64,000 nucleotides of DNA, taken from assembly GCA_017428525.1 (NCBI GenBank), contig JAFRQQ010000002.1, positions 1 through 64,000 of the forward strand, in the 5' to 3' direction. The stretch is from Clostridia bacterium. GTDB taxonomy: Bacteria > Bacillota > Clostridia > Oscillospirales > Acutalibacteraceae. Each line of letters begins with the position of its first letter. Positions within the stretch are counted from its first letter, which is position 1. The notes beneath the pieces were generated by a model. It was given only the letters and a program-made list of their open reading frames with translations. It searched no databases and was not told where the DNA came from. Shown here one piece after another: positions 27,188 through 36,086 of this stretch. The translations under genes and the position numbers were made by a program.

Positions 27188-28000
27188 ATGGACAATGTCA
27201 CCGCTTATCTGGAGGCGTCGCTCGCCGGGGTGCCTGCCAGCGAGGCGCTTTCTCAATATAAACTGAAAATGACGGATGTGCTTTCCGACCGCGCGGACGA
27301 ACTCACGCACAGCGGCCTGCGCGACCAGAAGGTGCTTATGGATCTGCTCAAAAGCGAATTCCCCGACCTGCGCGCGGATTTTGAAGCGGCGCAGACGCAG
27401 CCGAAGAAGGCGCGCGGCATCGAGCACGGCAAGCTGCTCGGCATCGCCTGCACGTCGATTTATTATCTCGCGGTCGGCATTCTGTATGTGACCGTCAGCT
27501 TTCTGACGCATCGATGGAGCCTGACCTGGCTGCTGCCCGCGGCCGGCGTGACGCTGTGGCTGGAATGGCTGTTCGGGCTGCGGATCGAAAAGCTCGTGGC
27601 AAAACGCCGCGTCTTTCATCCGACGGCGCGCACCCTGCTTGCGATCGGCGTGCTGCTGCTGTTTCTGTTTGCCTTCCTCTGCAGCGCCTTCCTCTTCCGG
27701 ATGCCGCGCAGCTGGCTGCTCCTGCTCTGGGGCGTGATCGCCATGCTGCTCGCGGACGCCGCGTTCGGTCTGGCGCTCCGGGAAAAGCTGATGATCCTCA
27801 ACATTCTGATCTATATTCCGGTCCTCGCGGCGCTGCTTTTCGTTGTGCTCGGGCTGCAGGGCGTTCTGCCCTGGACCCCCGGCTGGGTGCTGATGCCCGC
27901 CGCGCTGCTGCTGGATCTGGCCATCATCGCCGTGCGGCTGCTGCGGCATAAAAAAGAAGAAAACGAACAGGAGGTGGCGGATGCATGGAGCGCAGACTGA
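27188..28000 (+). CDS. Membrane protein with permease-prefix-like N-terminus
   Basis: A 270-residue protein. The first 75 residues form a charged helical region resembling the cytosolic prefix domain (HAAS or permease-prefix type) of Firmicute membrane proteins. Six hydrophobic segments follow (about 82-102, 108-128, 147-167, 172-190, 198-220 and 228-248), then an acidic tail. AGGAGG precedes the ATG. Its last 16 bases overlap the next gene, so the two products are made together. It has no transporter signature; an accessory or sensor role is possible. Confidence 0.75.
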   Translation: MDNVTAYLEASLAGVPASEALSQYKLKMTDVLSDRADELTHSGLRDQKVLMDLLKSEFPDLRADFEAAQTQPKKARGIEHGKLLGIACTSIYYLAVGILYVTVSFLTHRWSLTWLLPAAGVTLWLEWLFGLRIEKLVAKRRVFHPTARTLLAIGVLLLFLFAFLCSAFLFRMPRSWLLLLWGVIAMLLADAAFGLALREKLMILNILIYIPVLAALLFVVLGLQGVLPWTPGWVLMPAALLLDLAIIAVRLLRHKKEENEQEVADAWSAD

Positions 28001-29280
28001 ATGCCGAGCTCTGGGATAAGATGCACTATCTGTTCCGTGATTACAACGATCGCATGGTGCATGTGGAGCTGACCTATGATTTCCGGATCGACGCGGAAGC
28101 GCTGCGCACGGTGCTGATCTGCTTCTTTGAGAAAAACCCCGTTTTTCACGCGTCCTTTACGGACAATCATGTCAGCCCCTACTGGACCGTCAAGCCCTAC
28201 CGCATCGATGACGTGGTGCATGTGCGGGAGGTGACGGAGGAGGAGCTGCCCGCCGCGGTGGACGCATTCCTCACGCAGTGCCTGCCGCCGGAGGGCGACC
28301 TGCAGATGCAGGTGACGCTCTTCTTCCACGGCGAAAAAACCACGCTGTGCATTGTGGAAAACCACATGTGCATGGACGGCGGGGATTTCAAATCGTTTCT
28401 TGCCGCATTCTGTGAAAACTACACCGCCTATGTGCAGCAGGGCGTGAGCCCGCTGGAATTCCGCGCGGGCAGCCGCGCGTATGAAACGGTATATCAGAGC
28501 TTTTCGCCGCAGGAGCAGAAGGCGGCGAAGAATCTTTACCGCAACATCAACAAGAAAGACACGCATGCCTTCCCGCTGACCAAAAGCGCAAAGGAGGACC
28601 GCTCCTTCATCGCCCGCCGCAGGATCAGCGCCGAAACCTTCCTCAAAATCAAAAGCGAGGGCAAAAAATACGGCGCGACCATCAACGACATGCTCACCGC
28701 CGCCTATTTTTACAGCCTCTATGAGCTTGCGGGCTTCGACCCGAACGAACCGCTGACCATTTCCAGCGCGATCGATCTGCGTCGCCATGTGAAGGATACC
28801 GACGACATGGGCATGACGAATCACACCGCCTGGATGCAGTGCGAGGTGCCGGAGCGCGGCCGCGACATTTTTGAAACGCTGCAATACTGCACCCGCAGCT
28901 ATGCGCGCTTCAAGCAGGATAAATACATGGGCCTGCACGGCCTGCCGCTGCTCTCGCTCGGCTATAAGATCATGCCGCTGGCCGTGTCGGAGCCGATCAT
29001 CAAGATCGGCTACTCCAACCCGCTGATCGCCATGAGCAACATCGGCATTCTCGACGTCAAAGCGCTCGCCCTCTGCGGCCATGAGCCCGTGGACGGCTTC
29101 ATGAGCGGCGCGGTGAAATACAAGCCCTTCGTGCTGCTCTCCGTGACCTCGATGCGCAATGAGATGACCTTCTCGATGTGCGTGCGCGGCAACGACGAGG
29201 ACAAACGCATCGTCGAGCGCTTCTTCGATCTGCTCGAAAAGAACATCGGCGTGCTGATCGGCGAAGCGCCGGAAAACTGA
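27985..29280 (+). CDS. Condensation/CAT-superfamily acyltransferase-like protein
   Basis: A 431-residue protein with the active-site signature HxxxDG in ENHMCMDGGD (H127, D131), as in chloramphenicol acetyltransferase, NRPS condensation domains and PapA or wax-ester-synthase-like acyltransferases. SAIDLRRHV and the late SNIGILD stretch also fit that fold. There is no signal peptide and no carrier-protein gene nearby. AGGAGG precedes the ATG, which overlaps the upstream membrane gene by 16 bp. It may move an acyl group onto an alcohol or lipid at the membrane; substrate unknown. Confidence 0.78.
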   Translation: MERRLNAELWDKMHYLFRDYNDRMVHVELTYDFRIDAEALRTVLICFFEKNPVFHASFTDNHVSPYWTVKPYRIDDVVHVREVTEEELPAAVDAFLTQCLPPEGDLQMQVTLFFHGEKTTLCIVENHMCMDGGDFKSFLAAFCENYTAYVQQGVSPLEFRAGSRAYETVYQSFSPQEQKAAKNLYRNINKKDTHAFPLTKSAKEDRSFIARRRISAETFLKIKSEGKKYGATINDMLTAAYFYSLYELAGFDPNEPLTISSAIDLRRHVKDTDDMGMTNHTAWMQCEVPERGRDIFETLQYCTRSYARFKQDKYMGLHGLPLLSLGYKIMPLAVSEPIIKIGYSNPLIAMSNIGILDVKALALCGHEPVDGFMSGAVKYKPFVLLSVTSMRNEMTFSMCVRGNDEDKRIVERFFDLLEKNIGVLIGEAPEN

Positions 29281-29294
29281 CGAACAACAGAAAA

Positions 29295-29341
29295 CGGCCC
29301 GCAGCGCTCCTGACCGGAGAAAAGCTGCGGGCCGGTTTTTT
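29295..29341. terminator. Bidirectional terminator
   Basis: CGGCCCGCAGC (29295-29305) pairs with GCTGCGGGCCG (29324-29334), with TTTTTT after it on the plus strand and AAAA before it serving the minus-strand sufB gene. Confidence 0.88.
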
Positions 29342-29352
29342 CGTTTGCGTTT

Positions 29353-30270
29353 TTATTTCAGGAAGCCTTCGATGATGACGTTTTCGGCTTCCTCCTCGGT
29401 CATGCCGAAGGTCATGAGCTTGATGAGCTGATCGTTGTTGATGCGGCCGATCGCCGCCTCGTGAATGATCTGCGCGTCGGCGCAGTTGGCCGTGATGGCG
29501 GGAATGGAGCTGACCGTGGCGTCATCCATGATGATGGAATCGCACTGCACATGCGCGCGGCACTCGGCGTTGCCGACCGCGTTCGGGTGGAAAATCTGCT
29601 TCGAGCTGTCCCGCGCGACGGAGCGGCTGACGATCTGGGATGACGCGCCGTTGCCGTTCAGACGCACCTCGATATCCGAGCGCGCCTCCTGCGTGCCGTG
29701 GGTCATCAGGCGTTCGGTGACGATCAGCTTCGCGTCTGCCGCAAGCTCCGCCGTGGTCGTGCGCACGGTGGAATCCACGCCGCGCACCTGCACCATTTCC
29801 ATCTCGCACACGGCGCCCTCCGCCTGCTCGACCACGGTGACCGGATTCAGGATCCGGCCGCCCTTGCCGTCGCCCTCGCCGTAATGCTTTTCGATATAGC
29901 GGATATGGGCGTTTTTGCCGATGTGGAAGGTGTGGATGCCGTCGTGCTGCGAATCGCTGTCGCCGGCGTTGTGAATGCCGCAGCCCGCGACGATCAGCAC
30001 ATCCGCATCCTCGCCGATGTAGAAATCATTATAGACCAGGTCGTTCAGACCCGTTTCGGTCAGGATGACGGGGATATGGACGCTTTCGTTTTTGGTGCCC
30101 GGGGCGACGATGATGTCGATGCCGGGCTTGTCCGTTTTGGGAACGATCTCGATATTCGCCGTGGAACGGCGGGAAAGCCCCGCGCCGTTTTTGCGGATAT
30201 TGTAGGCGCCGGCAGGGATCTCATGCAGATCCGCGATGGTTTCCAGCAGTTGGGTATCGATGCGATCCAT
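29353..30270 (-). CDS. sufB: SufB/SufD-family scaffold protein (minimal SMS type)
   Basis: A 305-residue iron-sulphur cluster scaffold of the SufB/D family, much shorter than SufB of the full operon (about 470). The beta-helix core and the C-terminal signature are visible: DDATVSSIPAITAN, EAAIGRINNDQLIKLMTFGMTEEEAENVIIEGF. A Cys lies in VAGCGIHNAG. It is preceded 2 bp away by sufC and by AAGGAGG. No sufS, sufU or sufD is present, which fits the two-gene minimal system called SmsCB; the cysteine desulfurase must be encoded elsewhere. Confidence 0.88.
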   Translation of the reverse strand: MDRIDTQLLETIADLHEIPAGAYNIRKNGAGLSRRSTANIEIVPKTDKPGIDIIVAPGTKNESVHIPVILTETGLNDLVYNDFYIGEDADVLIVAGCGIHNAGDSDSQHDGIHTFHIGKNAHIRYIEKHYGEGDGKGGRILNPVTVVEQAEGAVCEMEMVQVRGVDSTVRTTTAELAADAKLIVTERLMTHGTQEARSDIEVRLNGNGASSQIVSRSVARDSSKQIFHPNAVGNAECRAHVQCDSIIMDDATVSSIPAITANCADAQIIHEAAIGRINNDQLIKLMTFGMTEEEAENVIIEGFLK

Positions 30271-30272
30271 GC

Positions 30273-30986
30273 TCACGCCTCCTTCCTTCCGTCGACCTCG
30301 CCGAGCAGCTTCGGCAGGATCTCGTCCCGCGTGCCGCTCTGGCAGACCTTGCCGCCGGCGATGATGACCATGGTATCCGCCAGCTGCATGATGCGCTCCT
30401 GATGGGAGATGACGATCACGCTGCGCCGGTCTTCTCCGACCAGCGTCCGGAAGCTCTCCACGAGCATAGAGAAGCTCCACAGGTCGATGCCGGCCTCCGG
30501 CTCGTCGAAAATGACGAGCTCGGCGCGGCGCGCCATGAGCGTTGCGATCTCCACGCGCTTGGCTTCGCCGCCGGAGAGGGAGGCGTCCATCTCGCGGTTC
30601 AGATATTCGTCGGGATCCAGCCCAACGGCGGTCAGATAGGCGCTGCAGGCGTCCTTCGACAGCGATTCGCCCGCCGCGAGCGAAAGCAGACGGCGCACCG
30701 TCAGCCCCTTGAACCGCGGCGGCTGCTGAAAGGCGTAGCCGATGCCGCGTTTGGCGCGCTCCGGGATCGAAAGCGCGGTGATATCCTCGCCTTTAAAGAG
30801 GATCCGGCCGCCGGTCGGCTTCTCAATGCCCATGATCAGGCGGGCGAGCGTGGATTTGCCGCCGCCGTTCGGGCCGGTAATCACGGTAAAGGAGCCGGTC
30901 GGGATCTCCAGATCCACGGAATCGATGATTTCCAGATTCGTGCCGTCCGCCGGCACCTGAAAAGAAAGCTGCTCAAGCTTCAGCAT
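30273..30986 (-). CDS. sufC: SufC-type ABC ATPase
   Basis: A 237-residue soluble ABC ATPase that drives cluster assembly on SufB. Walker A is GPNGGGKST (about 38-46), the Q-loop AFQQPP, signature LSGGEAKR, Walker B LVIFDEPEAGID and the switch His in ISHQE. No membrane domain. The GGAGG site precedes ATG 30986. It is paired with the adjacent sufB and is transcribed behind corA. Confidence 0.92.
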   Translation of the reverse strand: MLKLEQLSFQVPADGTNLEIIDSVDLEIPTGSFTVITGPNGGGKSTLARLIMGIEKPTGGRILFKGEDITALSIPERAKRGIGYAFQQPPRFKGLTVRRLLSLAAGESLSKDACSAYLTAVGLDPDEYLNREMDASLSGGEAKRVEIATLMARRAELVIFDEPEAGIDLWSFSMLVESFRTLVGEDRRSVIVISHQERIMQLADTMVIIAGGKVCQSGTRDEILPKLLGEVDGRKEA

Positions 30987-31023
30987 AAGGGGACCTCCAG
31001 ATCAGAAATCAAAACAGCATGGG

Positions 31024-31959
31024 TCAGAACCATTTTTTCTTCTTTCCCAGAAGCACCATGGCCGCCACCGTGACCACGGACAGGGCGATCACATAGACGT
31101 AGCCGTGCTTCCAGTAGAATTCCGGCATGGACTGGAAATTCATGCCGTACCAGCCGACGATGATCGTCAGCGGGAAAAAGATCGTGGTGATGACCGTCAG
31201 CACCTTCATGGTGCGGTTGAGCTTCATATCGAGCGCTGCGGAATAGGCGTCCTGCAGGTGCTCCACCGTATTCTGCAGCGAATCCACGTCCTCGCGCAGG
31301 CGCGTGATTTTTTTCGTGACGTTGTTCAGGAGCATCAGCTCGCCGTCCGGCAGCAGACCGTTTTCGTTTTCGTCCAGCGCTTCGGTGATATCCAGCAGCT
31401 GCTCATAATAATTGCGCATGGTCAGCAGCTGTTTTTTCAGCGCCAGCAGCGCGCGGTTGAAGGCGTTGTCCGTCCGGTCGTCCAGCAGCTGCTCCTCCAT
31501 GGCCGCGATCTCGTTGCCGACGGTTTCCACATGCTTGGTATCCCGCGCGACAAGCGTGTCGAGGAAATAGCAAATCAGCTTTTCGAGCGTGGCGGTCGCG
31601 GGGGAGAGCCGGCTGATCGCCTGCTCGAATTTGGCTTTGGTGGAGCCGTCGCGGTCGTCGACGTCCACGACCAGCAGCAGATCCTTTTTGATATAGAGCG
31701 CCAGGCAGTCGTCGCCGTCGCCGTCATCCTCGAGCCGCATCACGCGCAGCTCGGTGAAGGTGTAATCGTCATAAATCTCCACGCCGGAGCGGAAATGCAG
31801 GCTTGCCGTCGCGCAGGATGCAACGGTGGAGGGCGCGAAGCCGAATTGCGCAGCGAGCGTCTGCAGCTCATCCACGCTGACGAAGCCCGCGGTCAGCACG
31901 CCGGGCTGCAGCGCGTCGGCGGAAACCGCGCGCACCGCGTCTGTGACCTGATAGAACAA
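31024..31959 (-). CDS. corA: CorA-family magnesium/divalent cation transporter
   Basis: A membrane channel of about 311 residues. The long helical cytosolic N-terminal domain is followed by two membrane helices; the GMN selectivity motif lies in GWYGMNFQSMPE at the end of the first. The start is uncertain. GGAGGGG lies 6 bp before TTG at 31959, whereas the ATG at 31965 touches the binding site, so I prefer TTG. The C-terminus is KKKKWF. It shares a promoter with sufC-sufB, 37 bp downstream. Confidence 0.93.
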   Translation of the reverse strand: MFYQVTDAVRAVSADALQPGVLTAGFVSVDELQTLAAQFGFAPSTVASCATASLHFRSGVEIYDDYTFTELRVMRLEDDGDGDDCLALYIKKDLLLVVDVDDRDGSTKAKFEQAISRLSPATATLEKLICYFLDTLVARDTKHVETVGNEIAAMEEQLLDDRTDNAFNRALLALKKQLLTMRNYYEQLLDITEALDENENGLLPDGELMLLNNVTKKITRLREDVDSLQNTVEHLQDAYSAALDMKLNRTMKVLTVITTIFFPLTIIVGWYGMNFQSMPEFYWKHGYVYVIALSVVTVAAMVLLGKKKKWF

Positions 31960-31991
31960 CTGCATCCCCTCCGTCTGCAAAGTATCAAATT

Positions 31992-32020
31992 ATTTTAGCA
32001 TACTCCCGCGCGCTTGTAAA
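31992..32020 (-). promoter_or_regulatory. Promoter of corA-sufCB
   Basis: On the minus strand TTTACA (32015-32020), 17 bp, TAAAAT (31992-31997). Confidence 0.7.
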
Positions 32021-32061
32021 GAACCTATGGCGCGGAAAGCGGCGTTTTTTCAAAAAAACCC

Positions 32062-32089
32062 TTGACGAAACCGAAAAAAGCGGGATAAT
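32062..32089 (+). promoter_or_regulatory. Promoter of the CDF exporter gene
   Basis: TTGACG (32062-32067), 16 bp, GATAAT (32084-32089). Confidence 0.7.
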
Positions 32090-32146
32090 AGAAAAAGAAT
32101 CCGCTTATATTTGGAAGAGAGAACGCAAAGGGAAGGGGCGGAACAA

Positions 32147-33295
32147 ATGGAACGAAAAACGGCGCAGACCGAAGCGCCGGAGGCGGCTGCCGCGCGGCGC
32201 GGCAAGGCGATTGTGCGCACCGGCGTGATCGGGATTCTGACGAATCTGCTGCTCGCGGGCTTCAAGGCGGCGGTCGGCATGACGGCGCACTCCATTGCCG
32301 TCACGCTCGACGCGGTCAACAACCTGTCAGACGCGCTGTCCTCCGTCATCACGATCGTCGGCGCGCGGCTGGCCGGCCGCCGGCCGGATAAAAAGCATCC
32401 GCTCGGTCACGGGCGCGTGGAATATCTGAGCGCCACGGTGGTTTCGGCGCTGGTGCTCTATGCCGGCGTGACGGCGCTGGCGGAATCCGTCAAAAAGATT
32501 CTGCACCCCGTCACCGCCGATTATTCTGCACTGTCGCTGATTGTGATCGCCGCGGCCGTCGCGGTCAAGATCGTGCTCGGGCTGTATGTGAAGCGGCAGG
32601 GCAGAGCGGTCGATTCCGGCGCGCTGGTCGCCTCCGGCACCGACGCGCTCATGGACGCCGTGCTCTCCGCCTCCGTGCTTGCGAGCGCGCTGGTGTATGT
32701 GAAGACCGGCCGTTCGCTGGAGGCCTATGTCGGCGTGATCATTGCGGGCTTCATCATCAAATCCGGCGTCGAGCTGCTGGCCGGCCCCGTCAGCGACCTG
32801 GTGGGCCGCCGTGCCGATCCGGCGCTGACCCGGCAGGTTCGCGCGATTCTGGAAGCGGATCCCGCCGTCCACGGCGCCTATGATTTGATCATGAATAACT
32901 ACGGCCCGGGCAAATACTATGCTTCGGTGCATCTGGAGCTGGACGACGTGATGACCGTGGACGAGGTGGATGTGCTGACCCGGAAGCTGGAAACGCAGGT
33001 TTATCACGAAACGGGCGTGATCCTCACGGGCGTGGGCGTGTATTCCTTCAACACGGCCGACGACGAGGCGGCGCGTCTGCGCAACGAGGTGACGCATCTG
33101 GTCATGACGCATGAATGGGCGCTGCAGCTGCACGGCTTTTATGCCGACACCCGGGCAAAGACCATGCGCTTCGACGTGGTGTTCAGCTTTGACATCAGCC
33201 CGCACGAGGGTCTGCGGCTGCTGCAGACGGAGCTGGCGGCGGCCTTTCCGGACTATACGATCACCGTCACGCCCGATGTGGACGTCGCGGATTGA
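32147..33295 (+). CDS. Cation diffusion facilitator (CDF) metal exporter
   Basis: A 382-residue proton-coupled divalent metal exporter. Six helices (about 25-210) are followed by a long cytosolic domain (about 215-380). The metal site on helix 2 reads LDAVNN and on helix 5 GTDALMDA, so the HxxxD of zinc transporters is replaced by DxxxD; this points to manganese or iron rather than zinc. The KKHPLGHGRVEYLSA motif is a strong family marker. The ATG at 32147 has an AAGGGG site. Its C-terminal domain appears longer than the usual 80-90 residues. Confidence 0.9.
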   Translation: MERKTAQTEAPEAAAARRGKAIVRTGVIGILTNLLLAGFKAAVGMTAHSIAVTLDAVNNLSDALSSVITIVGARLAGRRPDKKHPLGHGRVEYLSATVVSALVLYAGVTALAESVKKILHPVTADYSALSLIVIAAAVAVKIVLGLYVKRQGRAVDSGALVASGTDALMDAVLSASVLASALVYVKTGRSLEAYVGVIIAGFIIKSGVELLAGPVSDLVGRRADPALTRQVRAILEADPAVHGAYDLIMNNYGPGKYYASVHLELDDVMTVDEVDVLTRKLETQVYHETGVILTGVGVYSFNTADDEAARLRNEVTHLVMTHEWALQLHGFYADTRAKTMRFDVVFSFDISPHEGLRLLQTELAAAFPDYTITVTPDVDVAD

Positions 33296-33308
33296 AAAAA
33301 ACAGAACA

Positions 33309-33347
33309 GAAAAACCGGGCCTGCACCTCTGCGGAGATGCAGGCCCG
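33309..33347 (-). terminator. Terminator after fucI
   Basis: CCGGGCCTGCA and TGCAGGCCCGG pair with one bulge (33315-33347); on the minus strand TTTTT follows. It also separates the convergent CDF gene. Confidence 0.75.
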
Positions 33348-33364
33348 GCGACTCTTATATGGAA

Positions 33365-35164
33365 TTATTTATACAGCGGGCCGTAGGCGGCACAGGCGCG
33401 GAAATCTGCGGCCTCGCGGTCCTTCGTGCCGAAGGCGCCCCAGCTGGCCGGGCGGAAGATCTTCTCATCCGGCACGTTGTGCAGCGCCACGGGGATGCGC
33501 AGGATGGAGGCGAGCGTGATCAGATCGGCGCCGACATGGCCGTAGCTGATCGCGCCGTGGTTGGCGCCCCAGTTGTTCATCAGGTCATAGGCGGAGCGGA
33601 ACGGATCGCCGCCTACGCCGTTGCAGCGCGGCGTGAACCAGGTGCACGGCCAGGTGTAGTCCGTGCGCTTCCACAGGATATCGGACACCTCGTCCGGCAG
33701 CGCGACGGTCCAGCCTTCCGCAATCTGCAGCACGGGGCCGAGCCCCTTGACGATATTCAGGCGGATCATCGTTGCGGGCATTTCCGGACGGGTCAGGAAG
33801 CGCGAGGAATAGCCGCCGCCGCGGAAATAGCCGAGGTCGGCGCAGCACCATTCGGTCGCCTTGAGCATCTTGTCGATGTCCGTTTCGGTCACGTCATACC
33901 ACGGCTTGATCACGGCGTTGCCGTCGGCGTCTCTGGATTCGCCGCAGGCGTCCAGGCAGCAGGCGCCGGAGTTGATCAGATGGATGAAGCCGTCCGCTTC
34001 CTTCGCGTGGCCTTCGATCTCATAGCCGGTCACGCGTTTGACGGAATCGCCGCTCCAATAGGTGCGCACGTCCGCAAACAGCTGGGCGCGGTTGGTCAGG
34101 AGCTTGAGCAGCAGCATGCTCAGGCCGTTGAGCGTGTCGTTCTCGGTGGCGAAGGCATAGGGCTCGCGCGCGCCGTTCCAGTCAAAGGACGTGTTGAGAA
34201 TGGATTCGGCAAAGTCGGCGTTCGGATAGAAGTCCGTCCACTGACGCTGGCCCTGGAAGCCGCCGGCGATCGCGTTGTGGCCGACCGTTTCTTCCTTCCA
34301 GGGATCAGGCAGGTTGCGGTTGCCGTTCATCAGATCCTTGACAATGCAGGCCATCTTGACGCTGAATTCCCAGTCCTTCTCTTTCTCTTCCGCGCTCTTC
34401 TTCGCAAAATCGGGGTTCTTGTCCCAGCCCTCGGGGCAGTTCGCCTTCGTCCAGGCAAGCGCCTTCTGATATTCGGCCTCGTCATAGATGCCCTGGGTCA
34501 TGCGGCGGATGATCTCCACCTCGTCGACGGATTCCACGCGCATGCCGAGATATTCCTCAATGAAATCGGGATCGACCGTCGAGCCGGCGATGCCCATGCA
34601 GATGGAACCGATCTGCAGATAGGATTTGCCGCGCATCGTGGCGGCGGCAATCGCGGCGCGGCCGAAGCGCAGGAGCTTTTCTTTTACGTCGTCGGGCACG
34701 GTCGGATCATCGGCGTCCTGCACGTCCTTGCCGTAAATGCCGAAGGCGGGCAGGCCCTTCTGCGCGTGGGCAGCCAGCACGGCCGCCAGATACACCGCGC
34801 CGGGACGCTCCGTGGCGTTGAAGCCCCAGACGCCCTTGATCGTGAGGGGATCCATATCCATCGTTTCGGAGCCGTAGCACCAGCAGGGCGTGACGGAGAG
34901 CGTGATGTCCACGCCTTCCTTCTTAAACTGGGCTGCGCACTGCGCCGCCTCGGCCACGCGGCCGATCGTGGTGTCGGACACAACGACCTTCACGGGCGTG
35001 CCGTCGGAATACCGCAGATTCTCGCGGTAGAGCTGCGCAGCGGTCTGCGCCATGGCCATGGTTTGATCCTCGAGCGCCTCGCGCACCTTGATCGCGCCGC
35101 GGCGGGCGTCGATGATGGGGCGGATGCCGATGACGGGATATTCGCCGATCAGTCTGCTTGCCAT
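33365..35164 (-). CDS. fucI: L-fucose isomerase
   Basis: Converts L-fucose to L-fuculose, and D-arabinose to D-ribulose. The 599-residue cytosolic enzyme has the expected length. [12 protein letters not shown] at the N-terminus, [30 protein letters not shown] and [10 protein letters not shown] are typical. The start at 35164 has a GAAGG site. It follows fucU by 28 bp. Fuculokinase and aldolase genes are not in the window. Confidence 0.97.
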   Translation of the reverse strand: MASRLIGEYPVIGIRPIIDARRGAIKVREALEDQTMAMAQTAAQLYRENLRYSDGTPVKVVVSDTTIGRVAEAAQCAAQFKKEGVDITLSVTPCWCYGSETMDMDPLTIKGVWGFNATERPGAVYLAAVLAAHAQKGLPAFGIYGKDVQDADDPTVPDDVKEKLLRFGRAAIAAATMRGKSYLQIGSICMGIAGSTVDPDFIEEYLGMRVESVDEVEIIRRMTQGIYDEAEYQKALAWTKANCPEGWDKNPDFAKKSAEEKEKDWEFSVKMACIVKDLMNGNRNLPDPWKEETVGHNAIAGGFQGQRQWTDFYPNADFAESILNTSFDWNGAREPYAFATENDTLNGLSMLLLKLLTNRAQLFADVRTYWSGDSVKRVTGYEIEGHAKEADGFIHLINSGACCLDACGESRDADGNAVIKPWYDVTETDIDKMLKATEWCCADLGYFRGGGYSSRFLTRPEMPATMIRLNIVKGLGPVLQIAEGWTVALPDEVSDILWKRTDYTWPCTWFTPRCNGVGGDPFRSAYDLMNNWGANHGAISYGHVGADLITLASILRIPVALHNVPDEKIFRPASWGAFGTKDREAADFRACAAYGPLYK

Positions 35165-35192
35165 AAATAAATACCTTCTTTCTGATAATTCT

Positions 35193-35618
35193 TTATTGAA
35201 TGACAACGCCCTTCTTCAGAATGACGTTGGCGTAGATCGCGGTTTCGCCGGTCGCAATCACGGCGTAGGCCTTCTTTGCGCGCTCATAAAACGCGAAGCG
35301 CTCCATCAGCTCAAACGGGCGGTCGTCCTCAGCGGCGAACACCGTTGCCTGATACTCCGCCCAGATCGGCGGCGGCGCGTCGGGGTCGCCGTTGTCCATG
35401 AGCGCCACCGCCGCTTCCACATAGGTATCCAGCGGCATGAGCTGCAGGATCGCTTCGAGAATCTCGTTGACGCCGTGCCCGTCCAGGCGCACCAGACGCT
35501 GCGCGATCGAGGCGGCGGGGAAGTTGCCGTCGCCGATGACGATCTCATCGCCGTGCCCCATTTCCATCAGGATCTTGAGCAGCTCGGGCGAGAGGATCGG
35601 GGAAATGCCTTTGAGCAT
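35193..35618 (-). CDS. fucU: L-fucose mutarotase (RbsD/FucU family)
   Basis: A 141-residue enzyme interconverting fucose anomers and feeding FucI. Motifs: [23 protein letters not shown] with the catalytic-region His, and the C-terminal Tyr/Asn of [20 protein letters not shown] precedes ATG 35618. It is the first gene of the fucU-fucI operon. Confidence 0.94.
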   Translation of the reverse strand: MLKGISPILSPELLKILMEMGHGDEIVIGDGNFPAASIAQRLVRLDGHGVNEILEAILQLMPLDTYVEAAVALMDNGDPDAPPPIWAEYQATVFAAEDDRPFELMERFAFYERAKKAYAVIATGETAIYANVILKKGVVIQ

Positions 35619-35649
35619 AGAACCATCTCCTTTTGCGAATGATACTATT

Positions 35650-35678
35650 ATTATACAACTGATTATTCGGCATTGCAA
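35650..35678 (-). promoter_or_regulatory. Promoter of fucU-fucI
   Basis: On the minus strand TTGCAA (35673-35678), 17 bp, TATAAT (35650-35655). Confidence 0.8.
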
Positions 35679-35696
35679 TCTTTTTCTGAAAATGAC

Positions 35697-35725
35697 TTGA
35701 CAAATCCTTCACGCCGGCCTATTAT
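35697..35725 (+). promoter_or_regulatory. Promoter of csoR-copA
   Basis: TTGACA (35697-35702), 17 bp, TATTAT (35720-35725). The -10 box overlaps the CsoR operator, so bound repressor would block initiation. Confidence 0.85.
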
Positions 35726-35745
35726 ATACCCATAGGGGGTATATA
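35723..35745. promoter_or_regulatory. CsoR operator
   Basis: TATATACCC-N5-GGGTATATA is a perfect 9-bp inverted repeat with the TACCC/GGGTA core known for copper-sensing CsoR operators. It covers the -10 region and probable transcription start of csoR. Confidence 0.85.
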
Positions 35746-35779
35746 AAACGCCCCGGACACCGGGAAAGGAAGTGAGCTG

Positions 35780-36076
35780 ATGGCGGCGTGCTGCTGCGAA
35801 AAGCATACGGAACGAACAGAGGAAGAAAAAAAGAAGCTGATCCACCGCCTGAATCGCATCGAAGGGCAGATCCGCGGGCTGCGCCGCATGATCGAAAACG
35901 ACGCGTACTGCAACGACATCCTCGTGCAGTCCGCCGCTGCGCGCGCCGCACTGGACGGCTTCAATAAAGACCTGCTTGCGCGGCATATCCGCACCTGTGT
36001 GGCGCGGGACCTGCGCGCGGGTGACGACGCCGTGGTCGACGAGCTGGTCGCCACGGTGCACAAGCTGATGAAATGA
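35780..36076 (+). CDS. csoR: Copper-sensing repressor CsoR
   Basis: A 98-residue all-helical DNA-binding repressor. The Cu(I) ligands are present at C44, H69 and C73 (Cys, then His-x3-Cys). [22 protein letters not shown] is the family signature. The N-terminal MAACCCEKH adds three extra cysteines and a His that might also bind copper. A GGAAG site precedes the ATG. copA starts 10 bp downstream, and the operator lies upstream, so copper should induce both genes. Confidence 0.93.
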   Translation: MAACCCEKHTERTEEEKKKLIHRLNRIEGQIRGLRRMIENDAYCNDILVQSAAARAALDGFNKDLLARHIRTCVARDLRAGDDAVVDELVATVHKLMK

Positions 36077-36086
36077 GGCGGGCGGC

